A DNA stretch of 64,000 nt, taken from NCBI GenBank assembly GCA_905182985.1, contig CAJJDN010000152.1:155557-219556 (forward strand). Direction: 5' to 3'. The position numbers were made by a program, and so were the translations under genes. The notes below the pieces were generated by a model. The model saw only the letters and a list, made by a program, of their open reading frames with translations, ran no database searches and was not told where the DNA came from. Origin of the DNA: Paramecium sonneborni (lineage: Eukaryota; Ciliophora; Oligohymenophorea; Peniculida; Parameciidae). Positions within the stretch are counted from its first letter, which is position 1. Each line of letters starts with the position of its first letter. Shown piece after piece: positions 40,214 through 53,917 of this stretch.

Positions 40214-42129
40214 ATGAATCAATAGTTTGAGCAGAACTGTCCATTTTAAGGTAGGTAATACGATTTCTTGACAGATTCGGATAACTATATAGAGAAGGGA
40301 AGAGGGAAACCAACATCATCATTTGCAGAATACGTGCATGGTCTTAAAGAGGGTAGATAAGGAAAGATTCGACGTTAGCATACTGAAATAATAAAGAAAT
40401 CTCCAACACTTCCAAGGATTGATCCTGTGATTCCAGAACTTTAAAAGATGAACGATCATTTTGTTTTGAGCATGAACAAAAATGTAGTAGGTTAATAATG
40501 CTTAGGAAATCAAGCATCAACTCCAAGATGTATGGTTCATATGCCTTTGTCAATAACTCGTAAGTCAGTGAACTGTCAAAAGTAAATAAAATTATCTCCG
40601 ATCACATCTAAAAGTGCTGTTTGTATAAGATTACCATAAGAGGAAGATGATGGAATCTTCTTAACTAAGATAGGAGGAGAGGAGACAATTAGAGGAATTG
40701 CTAGAATGTTTCATTAGCATTCTTAAAATCATCCAATAATTTAGAGTAATCAATATAATAATGTATTTAGAAATTGATGATCCTTAAATGTATGAAATCA
40801 AATTTGCAACATTTTTAGAGTATATCATGGGTAAACCTGTGTTCTTTAACATTGAAAACTTAAAATAGAAACATATTCCTATGTAAATAACAAATGAATA
40901 ATACAACCAGTTCAAGAGTTATTTGATCGTAATTAATAAATTTAAATTTAAAGAGTAGTTTTATAAAATGCAACAAAGGACCTCCAGAATTAATATTTGA
41001 ATTTAGTGCATTAATAGAATAATACAAATACTGTATAATAACTACAGAATAAACATTTGCATAGATATTTAACAAGAAAACAGAACATAATTTAGAAGAG
41101 ACTCCAGAATCAATAGTAAATTTGGCTGATTAACATTATTAAAAGATTTAAGAGGATCAAACATTATGTGAATATTTCATAGGAATTAGAATGGATGAAC
41201 AAGCAAAAAAGTTAGGTAGGATTGTACATTAAATGATGGGATGGGATTGTAGTGTAGATTATGTATTAAATTATTTGAGAAAATCACATCAAAAAATGAA
41301 TTTAACTAATGTCCATTTTACATTATTCAAATCTTATTTAGTAGAATCTATGAAGGATATAGGATTAAAAGAAGATTAAGTTGAATTGATAACATAAAGA
41401 ATGGATGGATATCGTAGTTGTATAGTAAATTAAGATTGTTTATTAGACTTTTACTTTTAATCTTCAACTTTATTTAAAGTTTAAGTAAAGAAGTATGAAG
41501 TACTTCTATAAAAAGATCCAAGATTTCGTAATTTTCCAAATATTTATGCATTATTAAGACATGCTCATTTTCTTCTTAAATATGTAACTCATTAACATTA
41601 ACCATTACTTACTAAAACTGATCTTAAGACTTTACATAAACATTGCATTATTTAAAATGAATGGATTGATGCATTTAGAGACAATTTCTTTCATCTTATT
41701 AAGAGTTATACTCTTGATAGACTAATTCTATAAGATTATGCAGACATTTGGTTTTCACTCAGATACACTATTATGAATTAATGTACTATAGAAAGTGTTG
41801 TTGGATAAAGTGTTATTGATTCTGTACAATTTAAAATATAAATTAATCTACAAGATAACGAAATTTACAGTGATCATTTTAGAAATGCAGATTATCAAAT
41901 CAAATCTCATATTAAAAAAATAATTACCTTTATCTTCAAAAACTCTTAAATCTATAAATCTAATGACTTAAGGGTTATCCATTATCCACTCAAAATTAGT
42001 GAACAAACCTTTAATTTATTTGTTTAATTAATCAAATAAGTTATGCATGAAGAGAAAGTACCTATAAATCTCATTCATCTTGCAGAATAGATTTGTCATT
42101 ATTATAAAAATAGTATTTGCAATCTATGA
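40214..42129 (+). CDS. Four-domain truncated-haemoglobin-like protein
   Basis: Introns 40746-40770 and 40929-40953 (25 nt each) are removed to give 621 residues. After a ~145-residue polar N-terminal region come four globin-like modules in tandem, roughly 150-262, 282-385, 395-505 and 507-621. Each has an A/B-helix pattern with an acidic-proline or D-x-x turn followed by F (FHQHSQNHPIIQKID; YQKIQEDQTLCEYF; YEVLLQKDPRFRNF; KIQINLQDNEIYSDHF). Each also has a His in the F-helix context of 2/2 globins (LKQKHIPMQI, LRKSHQKMNL, LKTLHKHCII, LRVIHYPLKI) followed by the F/W-rich G helix. The first starts with IGGEETI, like trHb 'LGGxxxI'. Single truncated globins are well known from ciliates. A chain of four, if all bind haem, would be unusual. 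Domain assignment is by eye. Confidence 0.7.
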
Positions 42130-42342
42130 ATAATATATATATTATAACATTACTAAAATATTCATTATTTGTATAAATATTTATATATTTATTTATATCA
42201 AATATTTCATAAGTCATTATCATGCTATACTAAATATTTATCATTCTCTATCTCTATCCAATTTATATTATATTAAAATATTCATAATCTGTTAATATAA
42301 TCTATTAATGTACTAAATAAATATTCATAAATCATATATTTC
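42130..42342. other. AT-rich spacer between convergent genes
   Basis: About 210 bp separate the stops of the globin gene and the eS21 gene, with repeated TAAAATATTCAT-like and ATTTATATT-like runs. Nothing coding is seen. It should contain both 3' end signals. Confidence 0.45.
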
Positions 42343-42644
42343 TCATTGTGTGAATGGGAATATTCCTCTTTGTCTTAGAATTGCCTCTAATGCTGATGCA
42401 CTCTATCCCTTTTATCTCAAATATCCAGCCAAGATTACTGTGCTGTTCTTTTTATTATATACACCATTCTCATCAACCTTTTCTTATTAACAATCAATAC
42501 TTATCCAACATTTATTTATACACTTGAATAATCGCTGCTATTCAAAATCATATTTGTATATTAGCACTTTCTTGGTACGTATATATCAACAACCTATTTC
42601 TCATCATTGATCATTCCTGCATTCTCTTAAATTCTGTGAGCCAT
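42343..42644 (-). CDS. RPS21: 40S ribosomal protein eS21
   Basis: One 23-nt intron (42478-42500) is removed to give 92 residues, close to the ~83-87 of other eS21 proteins. VVDIYVPRKCQYTNMILNSS followed by DYSSVQINVGQVDENGVY matches the conserved eS21 core (VDLYVPRKCSATNR... SIQMNVAEVD). The C-terminal half keeps the G-x-x-R-x-x-G-x-S-x-x-A pattern (LAGYLRQKGQSASALEAI). It is a small-subunit surface protein. It lies 42 bp downstream of the dynein stop on the same strand. Confidence 0.85.
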
Positions 42645-42686
42645 AATATTAAAAAAGATTTAAATTTTTTTATATATTTAATTTAT

Positions 42687-45600
42687 TCACAAAAGCTTAA
42701 TCTGCACAGCCACCAGAACTAATGGATCCTAACTTTCAAAATATAAGTATTCAACTAATTCTTCAAATCTGAAAATTGGGCAATGAAAGACCATTCCAAT
42801 TTATAAATCTATCTTTTTAACAGGTATCAAATGTAAAACAGGTAAATAACTCTAAAATTCTAGATGCCCCAAGACTTTCAACTTTTTTGTTATATCATTA
42901 AATTTTCCTCCTTGAATGATCAAACCTTAAATATAAACTCCTTAATCTGGTTTAGTTTATATCTCTTAATGATGATCCTTCAAAAATATCTACTTGAATA
43001 TTAGTTCTTCTATTTCACAATTAAGCTTTAATGCATATTCAAATTTAATTAAATTCAAAAAGTGTTTAGGATTCTTAAAATGACTCAAATTAAAATATTT
43101 CTAACTACTCCATTTTGAAAAAAACTATCCCTTTTCAAATATCTTATTTAGCCATATAGTAAATTTATTGATATATATCTCACTCAATTCCAACCATTAT
43201 TGAGGTACCTAATCTAATTCTAATTTATTTATAATTTCCTCTAATCTATCATTTAAAGTTTCTCCTTTTATATATGCTGTAATTGCTTTCACATCATTTT
43301 TGATAATATCAATAAGGTAATTAAATTAATCCTTTTCAAGTTAATAATAGCTATCTGCAATTTATTCATACTTAATTTCACCTAATTTCAGTGGAGTATA
43401 TCTTTCCAATTTCTCTAATTATTCTAAAATATTGTAATTATTATTTTTAAAACTCCCTTACATCAATTGAATATTTTGTTATACTCTTTTCATCATTTCA
43501 GTTTGTATAATAATTTGAATATTAGAATTTAAACCCATACAATTAAAATCATTAATTTATCCCAATTCTTTTAGATATTATAAATATCCTTATTTATTAG
43601 TTTTGATCATCTTAAGTTCTCCTCCCATATAAATAAACCCTTCTCTTAATGATTATTAACAAACTGTTTTATTATATAGAATGTTAAACAGATCTAATTC
43701 ATTTTCATTTAATTGAGAAGAGTAAACAAGTTCCTTACAAAACTGTTAATGTTCTGATAAAGCCAATTTTAAATCGCTTTCATGAAATTAATGAGTACTA
43801 TATCCATAGGTATATCTCAAATTATTTATTGCTTAGAAAAGATTTAAGCTAAAAAAATAAGGATGATCTAATTAATCTTCTTATCCAATTTAATCTGTTA
43901 ATAATTAGATTATATTAATTGCTTGACAATATCCTACTTTAATTGATCTATTAAGCCAAGAAATAGGAAATTATTTACAATTGTTAGCTTGTAATATTAA
44001 TTTAAAATTAGGATGAATTTCATTTTCTTCAAGAATTTATTCAACTGTACTAAGAAATGAAGTGGCATATTAACAATTCAGAAATTCCAATGTGTGTCCA
44101 TGTTCCAAACAATCTCTTAATATTTTCTCTGCTTTTCCATTCTGTCCTTCTCCTAATGTAACACTCAATTTACTATAAGATTTGTAATCATTTAAAATAA
44201 ATAGAGGAGTCTTACTATCAAATTATATTTCACTAATTTTTATATTCAAACTTTAGTATCTTAATTATAATTATTATTCAATTATGTTAATCATCATTGG
44301 AATTACTTTATCTGGTCTGAATGCAAATGTTAATAACAATTTTTAAAATGCAGTTAATTTCTATTATTCATTTGAAAATGTTTAATGCAGGTACAAAGAC
44401 TTAAATTAATTTGGATGATCTTCAATTGTTTCTAGAATTCCTTAGAATACTTAGAGTTTGTTAATTTAATATAATTTAGGTTTTATTGATGGCCATTCAC
44501 TATCATCAATAAATATACAAGGATTACAACCAAGTTTGAATTAAGAAGGTAAATTTGGATTTTAAAGGCTCAAAAATACATTAAATTCCTCCTAAGTAAT
44601 TAAACCTTTAGATAGTAAAATATCAAGAGAAATTGAGAAACAAAATATTAATCTGTCTTACTCATTAAGCAATTAACTAACTTAATTGATAATTCCTTTA
44701 TAAAACTCTTGCTTTATTTATTAAATATTTAATGCTATATCATGTTGTCTCTAAATTTTACTGCTATGATTAATGAGTTATTTCAAAAACCAATCTAAAC
44801 TATATTGATAAATTGGATTCATCTTTTGTAAATTTAAAATATTTATAAAAACCATAGAAATCTATTAAGCTAATAACCTATATTAATCTCTACTTAGATC
44901 AATGTCTTCATTTAGTCTCTTAGCCATATCAACTTTCTTGATTGTCTCTTCATATAATTATTTAGAATTATGTAATTGATTAATCATTATCTCATTAATT
45001 AACAATTCTTCTATTGATTTCTAATTTTAAAGAGTAATCAATATTTGATTCTCTATTTATGTCAATTACTTTTTATCCTGATTACATAAATCTAGATTGT
45101 GTTACTTTTTTAATTCTAAAGATGGATTTTCAATCTCTATTAAACACTTAAGTAATTTCTCAACTAAAGCATCCGATGTTATTGTATAATTGATAATCTA
45201 ATAATTAATATAAATTTCATCTTCAAATTTTGCATTCTATTAATGAGTTATATGAATCATCTTCTTATCCTAATATAATAATTAAAGATTATCAGTAACA
45301 TCAATAAAAAATTGTTATTTCAATTATATATAATTTTGAATTTTTTTTGGGTCATTCAACACTTTAAAGTGATATTTTTCTGTAATATATTATCTACCTA
45401 TATTTTGAGGATCTATTAAAATAACTGGTTTATATTAATATTATAGAATATTAGCATTTTCTTGATTAAAAGTATCATTTTCTTCATTAAAATACTAATT
45501 TAAAGTACATTTTTCAGAATATTTAACATCTGCATCTCTTAAAATCTTATATAAGTAGATGTACATTTAATTTCTTTGTTCTTTCACCAAAGGACCACCA

Positions 45601-48600
45601 TATATAAGTATAGTTGTAGCAATAATGCTATCTCCTTCATTTCTAGTTTATTCACCTTTTAATTAATAAATAACAGCAGTCCATCTCTTTTATTCATCTT
45701 TAAATCCTTCAATCAACTTTAAAGATCTTTTTATTTTAGTTTAACATTCTTCAATTTGTTGTTCCAATTAAATCTTTATATTTTATTTTTCTTTCACTTA
45801 AAATTCACATTGTTCTAGTTTTAAATTAATTTCTTAAACTTCTTTCTTTTTCTATTCTAAATTAAAAGTTTTCTCTTTTAAACTTTTATAACTTTCTTCT
45901 AATTCATCTCTTAATGGTTATGTTTCTAGATAGACTTTATGATAATCATAAATGGCTTTAACCCAACTGTATAAATATTTAACTGCTAAACTACTTTATT
46001 TGGCTCTTTCTAATGTAAAATCTGGATCATTTACAATTTTAGATTCCAATTATTAAATCATATGTTATTTAATTTAATCTTTATTATAATTTCTTAGTGT
46101 ATCTAATAATTCTTTAACATCATTTAATAAATATTTTTTAGCAATTTCAAAATAATCATCTTGATTTCCTGTATATTTCATATGATCTGATAATAATATA
46201 ACAGCACCTCCAAGAATTATTTTAATAGCTCTTGTTGGTTATATAAGAGATTTAATTTCTACTAAATGTTCTTTTTTTAACTTTTATACTTCTTAAAGAG
46301 TTTACTCTAATTCCGCATTAACCTTTTATACTTTCTATTAACATGTTTCTTATAATAGAGTAGCTTTATTTTATTCTTATTCAGCAATTTACTCATCCTC
46401 CATTACTTAATCTCTGATTCCTTATGACCTTTTCTATTCTTCTTAAAGTACTGTTACTATTTCTTAAGTATCTTTTACAGCCTATTCTAAAATGGGTCTA
46501 ATTTGATTTAATTTATTATTCATTAAATTTATCTATTATTAAGCAGAATACAATAATTATAAACCATTAGATAATTAAGTAATTCTCATTTTCAAATTCT
46601 CTTACTTCTCATTTTGTAATTTCTCTTACAATTCATAATATCTTACAAAATATTCAGGAGATATTGCATAATGATTTTAATCTTTCATGTATTTATAAAT
46701 TATATTCCCTATCTCATTATTTTAAAATGCCTCTTCTGGCCAATTCCCTAAATACAAAAATTAAAACTTATAAATAAACTCACATTTACTTATACATTTT
46801 TCTAAGTATTCTGTACTCATAATTAAAATCATATTATTCTTTTAATTTACTAATTAACTTATTTCTTTTATATGAGGATTATCCAATATTAATATTGAAT
46901 TCTCTTAACAATCATTATTCAATTCATTTACATAATTGTATTTTGTAATCTAACAAGCCAATTTACAAAGAGTTTTCTTACCTACTCCTAAAGGACCATA
47001 AATTATTAATTTATTATTTATTGGAAAATTGCTTATCAATTTTATTAAATATTTTAGAATATCACTATTTTCTTAATATGAAATTAATCCATTCATTTCA
47101 TATTTATTATGATCTTGCAATTCTTTTATTTTAAACATTTTTTATTAATTAACCCAAGTTATTTTAATATTATCATCATCTATTCTATTATATATAGACT
47201 ACATTAAAATTTAAGTGGGATTATTCTCAATGTTTTATATAGATCTCCAAATATCCCAACAAGTTATTTATAATCGTCTTGATTATTTTATAAAAAATTA
47301 ATGTGCATGTTTATAAATAGACATTAATTCTTCACTATTTATTATTGACTATTATTAAAGTATTTAAAATATAGTTTAATTTGATAAAGGTTCACAAAAA
47401 TATGTTACAAAATATTTAAGGATTCTATGTTCTTAAATATTAGAGGATGTCAAAATTAATTATAAATCCATTAATTTTACATTCTAATAACCTTAATTAT
47501 CACTTAATTCTCTTAAAAATTCAATTGAATTGTTATTTAATAAATGAATATCATCTATATATACTCTCCCTATAGAATATACGCCATTTCTTTTTTTAAT
47601 CAATTTACTTTATAAAAAGTTTTAAATATCATAACTTTTCACATTTAAATTAACTTTAAATGGGTTTTATAATTAAAAACTTTTTCCAGATCCAGATTTA
47701 CCATATAAAATTAAATGGGGAATTAATTCTAATAATTTTATTAATTGATTTTATTTTTCATTTAAAACTAATTCACCTCCTTCAAGAATGTAATCAAATA
47801 AATTTTCATATATTAATGGATCTACACTCTTATTATCTTATTACATCCAAATTTCTTTTATGTGTCTATTAAGTAATATTCTTTTTTCATCTGATAATGC
47901 AGATCCAAATGCCCATGTTGCTGCAAAAACAGACTCAAATTCAGATGTACTTTATCCTTCAATCTTTTTTAAGATTTATTAATAAATATATATCTATTAT
48001 TTTTTATTTATTGGACTTTTATACATACCAGCTAAACTACAAAAATGTTAAGCATATTTTGGAATTTCAATAGCATTTTCATTTAAATATAATGTTGCAA
48101 GTTTAGATACAACATTTGGTGAAATATTAGAAATTGTTGGAGTTTCAAAAATAATTTAATTATTTAATTACAAAGACTTCCCATTAGGAAATCTAATTTA
48201 TTAAAACAAAATTAATGGGAGAAAGAATTCAATCAATTTATCATCTAATTCACTATCAATCACAAGAATTTTATTTCCAATATTATTTAATATTTATGCA
48301 ATTATACCTTCATTTTCAAAAGATCCAAAGAAATGTGTAATTGGATAAGAAGACAAATAAATCTTATAATAATTAGACAATTAACTTATTTAAAATGATT
48401 TACCTGTTAAAGATTCTCCAAACAATAAAACATAACTATTATTTTAAAGCAATTCTTTCAATTAAGGTTTGCTTTATTCTTATTTTGGCCAGATAGAATG
48501 AATAATTTCTTAAAACTCTGGTTCTTGGAAGTTTCTCTATAAACTTAAATACATTCCATCTTATTTAGCTTATTGAATGATTTATTAAATCTTAAGCATT

Positions 48601-51600
48601 GATATATCGCACTTCTTTATAGATTGATAAAGATAAATAAACTATTTTAATTATGTCACAGAGTCATTAAACTCATAATGTTAACATAAGCAATCAATAT
48701 AAACTGTCATATCTATTTTTTAGAAATATATTGGTCTGAAATAATATCTTATTTCACAATTTACTGTATTTTTTGTACTTCCTATCAAGAAGAAAGAGAA
48801 AGTTGGATCAACTTTAATCGTGGAACCTTCCAATTCTATTTATTGCAGAGAATTTCGAATCGCAAAGTATAATACTTTAACTAACTGAACAAAAATGGAT
48901 AATAAATCTTATTTCATCTAATTTACTAATTTAAACACATACTTCAGAACATTTAGTTAAAGCAAAGAAGGACCCAGTTGCACTTACTCCTTTACAAAGA
49001 TTGGTAAGTATTTAATAATTGCTCAATTCTGCATTCATTACAATAAAATACTTTCCTAAGCAATTACTAAATTATTTTATTGTCTCAATTTTACCACTAT
49101 TTCCATACAAAAAAGATCCATATTAAGAACTAATAGCAAATGCCATATTAGCAAAACATCGATCAGTTTGAGGAGTTTCAATGAATATTTCACTTTCTTA
49201 CAAGAATTCATAATCATATTCAAAATTATAATGTAAGAATCTAATTATAATCTATTGATATTCATTCAAATAATATTTTAATTGAACCTAATATTCAAAA
49301 CTATCAGGACTTATTAGTGATAATTTTTAATATTTATAATTTTATTCCTTTTAGTAATCTTTAAATTAATTATCTAAATGATATGTCCATTCTATTTTTT
49401 CCATAAGAATTTTGATTTACTTGGTTTAGGATGTTTTAATAGTTTAATTTTTTAATGTTTTTTTCATAACAAGAATTAAATCATGTAACCAATCTTCTAC
49501 ATTTTTGGAATAAATATTAATAGTGTCTATATTTAATTTTTCAATAATTTTTCCAAATTTATTTTGTATTTATAATTAAGTAATCCCATCTTCACTTAAT
49601 TCAACCTTATTAAATAAGAATATTTAATCTATAAAATCATTAGGTTATGTAGCTTTGCTTTGAATAAGTAAAATTTATTAATTAGATAAGAAATGAAATC
49701 TTTAAAAAATTTCTCTTTTTTTATCAATATAATTAGTTAATGATTTTTCAATCATTTATAATTTGTGTATTTACTCTTCAATTTAATTATTTTTATATTT
49801 GTATATCTATTATCCTGAAAATTCATTGGTGGATATTTTCCAAAACTTTTCAACACTTTTAAATCTGGTAACCTCAATAGGTAATTACTTTTATAAATCA
49901 TTTTGCATAAACACTGGATGAATGTAATAAAATAATTATTACATTTAATCAAATTATTACACCAAAGTTTACGTATATATCATTTGATTCTCTAATTAGA
50001 GTAATTGTTATTTCCAAGGTTAATGATATTTGGATTACAAAAGTATACTTAATGAACATAAAGAGTCATCTAATATCTATAATAAATAATTTAGATTAAT
50101 TAATTTATTAAAATAAACATTCTACATTTAAATTCTTGGTTTAATAATTTAAGCAGTTAAATTGTGGAAATCATTACATAATTATAGATATGTCTATTCT
50201 ACAATTAATTCTTATTTAGCAATAATACTAATTTCTATAACTTATTATCTTAATTCTTATCCAAAAAGATTTAATAATTCTTATAAAGTTTTATTTGCAT
50301 AATCTACTTACTAAGAAATCAATATATTTAATTGATCCCAATGTCTTTGTCTCATTCCAATTTCAGTTAATGCTAATATTAATGGTAAATGAGGACTAAA
50401 TTCTCTTATCTCATTTAATAAATCGTAAGTTAATTAAGTAATTTATGTCATCTACTTTTCAGTTGAAAATGTTAATATCTCTTTTAAATCAATTAAACTA
50501 TTTTATGTGAATTCCTATATTTCTTTAGTATTCAATTCATTTAATTTCATTTGTAACCAAGTATTATCTTTCCATTTCTTCATCAATCTTTATAAATTCT
50601 CTAAAGGTTACAATTATTGAATAATAAAATCAATCTTTCCAAAATTACTCTATTATAAATTAAATATAGTTTCATATTAATTCATTAAAATTGATTATTA
50701 TTTTAAATCTTGTAATTCTTTCATAAATGTAGAATCATTTGTTTAATTCACACTAAAATTCTTTATAAAATTATTTATTTTCCTTTCTTAATCATCAATT
50801 GTATATTTAAAATGTAATAACTCTTACTAAAAATCATATTTTTATTAAATTCTCTTCTCCATTATCTCTTCTAAACTCTCACTTATCTATTATTTACATA
50901 TATTGACATATGATAATAGATTCCATCTTTCTTTCATCTACTCAGAACTACTTATAAATGATAATTCATCTAAAGTTTCATAAATCTTAAGTGTTAATCC
51001 TATATTTTCATTTAATTGATTAATATGATCAACAACTCCATGATTTAAAAAGTTTCTCTGATTCTCTAAACCAATAATTTCATTATTTTATTTCTTTATT
51101 AATAACAATAGTTTCTAAAACTATAATGTAGTCTCTTTTAATTAATTATTTGCCAATGTTGCAATATATTCCATCATTTAATATATATTTTTTTCTAAAA
51201 GTTAATTAATTTAAAATAATAGATGTGTATTATCTATTATAAAAATGGTTACCCAATCTGTTGGAGCAATTTCCTTTGTTAATTATATTTATAACAATTA
51301 TAATTTTAATATTTATTCCTTAAATTATTTTAAATCTAAAGTATTTTCATTTGAACTACAATCTTTTATAAAATCTTCCAATTTCCATTCAAAAATATAT
51401 TAATATTTCAAATATTTTTTCAAATGTTCAATTAATTTGTAATTAATTCCTTATATTGCAATTCTTAATTCCTCAACAAAATCTTATATCTTTTAGTCTG
51501 TGTAAGAAATACATTATAAATACATAAGATCTGATATATTTAAAATGCATTCTGGATCTCTTATTTTACTTAATTCTAATAATTAATTTGCTAAACTATT

Positions 51601-52911
51601 GCAATAAATATTTGTAATCTCTAATACATCAAAAGAATATTAAAATCCACCAAAATATCCAACTGATATTTAAAACAAACTTGAATTATTTTGAGTAAAA
51701 TTTTATCTAAAGTTTATGATATTATCAAAAATAAGTTTAGACAAAGATTATTATTGTTTTATTCTAATCACTTATATTATTCTTTTCAATCGATTCTCTT
51801 ATAAAATTATACCTTTTAATTCTAATTCTTAAATACCGTCTTTCATTATATTTTTAGTTCTTTCACTCCATTTTGATATTACTTTAAATTAACGACTTAC
51901 TAATTGATCCTACTTTTCTTTTAATTATAAAATTGAGTAAGGTTTCTTATTCCAATAAAGTAATTCAAGTGAACTTATGGATTTGTTCAATTCATTTGTA
52001 TGGAAAAATGATTTAATCAATTCAGGTAAAACGAAAAGAGAAGATTCTTAGAATTACTTTTTTGCCAATTCAAATGAAAATGGTTGATAATCAATAAAAT
52101 CTTTATGAATTATCATTGTTTCATCCAATTTTAATTAAATCTTACCAAACTTTGGTGTTTTATTTATTTATTCTTTTAATGCTATTTTTAAATTCATCAC
52201 ATCTTTATTTTATTTTAAATATTAATTTAATTGCATTTCATTCTAAACTCTCTTATAATGAGCATTTATTTATATTACATGATTCTATTCAACTTTTCCT
52301 ATCAATTTTTATATTCTCTTAATCTTATCTTATGGTAATTCTGGAATATCTTAAGTCTACATATTATCAAGATAATAATTATATCTTAGTACACTATCCA
52401 TTGTTTCTCTATCATTCAAAGCCTTTTCAAACTTTTATACATAAAGTTTAACATTTTCAAAATCACAAACAAAATAAAGTCTTTAAATTTCACCTATTAC
52501 ATCTCCACTCTAATAATTGAACATTTAGGTTTCATTATTGTAATCAATAATCTTACCTTCTACAAATTCATTTTGAAAATTCAAAATAAAAGCAGATATT
52601 GATCCTGATCTTTAAATTTTCAAAAATAAATCTTGATTAGTAAATCTATCAAAAGAACTATCTTCAAATAAATGTAAAGGTAAATAAGCAAATTTTTTTA
52701 TCCGATTTCCAAGTTGTTAAATATGAATTGCAGGTTTCAACTATTTTTTTATAGGAATACAATCATTTACTAAAGATGTACTTAAATCAAAAGTAAAATG
52801 TTTTAATTTTCTTTAAAAATATACCTCCTTACAAAATCTTTATGGTGTTCTTTAAGGTGTTTAATATCGATTTGTTAAAGATCCCGGTCTTTACCGAGAA
52901 GTTGGTCTCAT
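42687..52911 (-). CDS. Divergent dynein heavy chain with degenerate AAA1 site
   Basis: About 3,400 residues in essentially one frame; a 19-nt intron at 48908-48926 restores phase. The tail is shorter than usual (AAA1 begins near residue 1,270). AAA1 is recognised by LVIxPQTDRCFANM-like sequence and QFSNCLGKYFIVMNAE, but the Walker A reads YGNSGKIET instead of GPAGTGKTET, and the Walker B FDEFNRI is replaced by LTKCSEV. AAA2 (GESLTGKS) and AAA3 (GKSGSGKS with VYIDDIH) keep their P-loops; AAA4 reads GPLGVGKK. A stalk with microtubule-binding features (EIKSLIQPTRAIKIILGG, KDQIKQHM, YLYSWVKAIYDYHK) and a C-terminus with GVYIQGLIIQGGKFND and PVLHLIPVK are present. It is axonemal-like; mechanochemical activity is doubtful. 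It is the largest gene here, starting about 185 bp from the SNARE gene. Confidence 0.9.
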
Positions 52912-53096
52912 TTATTAATATAATTTATATATATATATATAAAATATACTTTATTCTTGTACTCTGTGAAATTAATTTCTAAAAATGCTATGCTTACATT
53001 ACTTATAGATTAGACTTTATATTTCATAATTTCAATTTTTATGTTTATTGTTTTTTTTGAAAGAGAAATTCTATAAATTAAAATAATATATTTATT

Positions 53097-53468
53097 ATGA
53101 AGCCTAACCCTAATAATAAAACATTCAATAATGGATCTCGATAGAATCCAACTAATAGTAATGTTGGCTTAATGATTGATTAATAAAATTCCTTAAATTA
53201 TTCTCATAGATTAGCTGAAGAAAGTTTACAAATTGGAGAAGATGTTTTGGAATCATTTTAAAGATAAAATGATAGTCTAAAAGTATATTTTTTCCTATTA
53301 AAATAGAGAATATAATCAAAAGTTAATTATACAATTGGGGATTTGGGATTATCATAAGGAATTATTAAACTTATAGGATCCAGAGATTAATAAGATAGAC
53401 GTATTATTGTATTTTTAACTATTTTATTGTTCATTTTTATAGCAACACTTTACTACATGTTTAAATGA
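53097..53468 (+). CDS. Membrin/GOSR2-like Qb-SNARE, short form
   Basis: One 24-nt intron (53283-53306) is removed to give 115 residues. The SNARE motif covers about residues 40-90 (SLQIGEDVLESFQRQNDSLK, then GDLGLSQGIIKLIGSRDQQD), ending in a C-terminal anchor IIVFLTILLFIFIATLYYMF. The 'LGLSxxIIxLIxxRxxxD' segment before the anchor is characteristic of membrin/Bos1, the ER-Golgi Qb-SNARE. Typical membrins have ~210 residues with an N-terminal three-helix domain. Here only ~40 Asn/Gln-rich residues precede the SNARE motif, so the regulatory domain is missing or very reduced. Confidence 0.75.
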
Positions 53469-53917
53469 TAAATTATGTATTATATTTCTTTAAATAATTC
53501 TTAATTTATTTTTAAATTAACATTGGAGTTCAATCTAATACAATTTCTTCAAAATATTAAACAGAATGAAAATTTTATTAAAATGAAATAATTTCAATAC
53601 ATTATTATAATTTCTCATTATAAAGGGATTTTATTGATAAGTGAATTATTGTGAAATATTTATTTATATTTTCAATTTAGTTTGAACCTATTTAAAAAAA
53701 ATTCTGATCTGTATTATTAAAATAGAATTAATTTTAATAAGAATCATTTCATATTAATTTATTGTTAATAATCAATTTGTTAATAAAATTAAAAATATTC
53801 GTTAAAATAATGAATTAGTTTTAGAAGAGCAATCAATCATTTTTACCGAATCTTCATTTAAGCCCAAGATAACTCTAATTCTAATCTATTAACTTTAATT
53901 AATCTACAGTTAGTTAA
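53469..53917. other. AT-rich stretch, no clear gene
   Basis: About 450 bp lie between the SNARE stop and the macro/WWE gene. Frames free of TGA exist but have no recognisable domain and are dominated by Ile/Leu/Asn/Lys. It could be a decayed gene fragment or simply 5' flanking DNA. No RNA gene is recognised. Confidence 0.4.
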
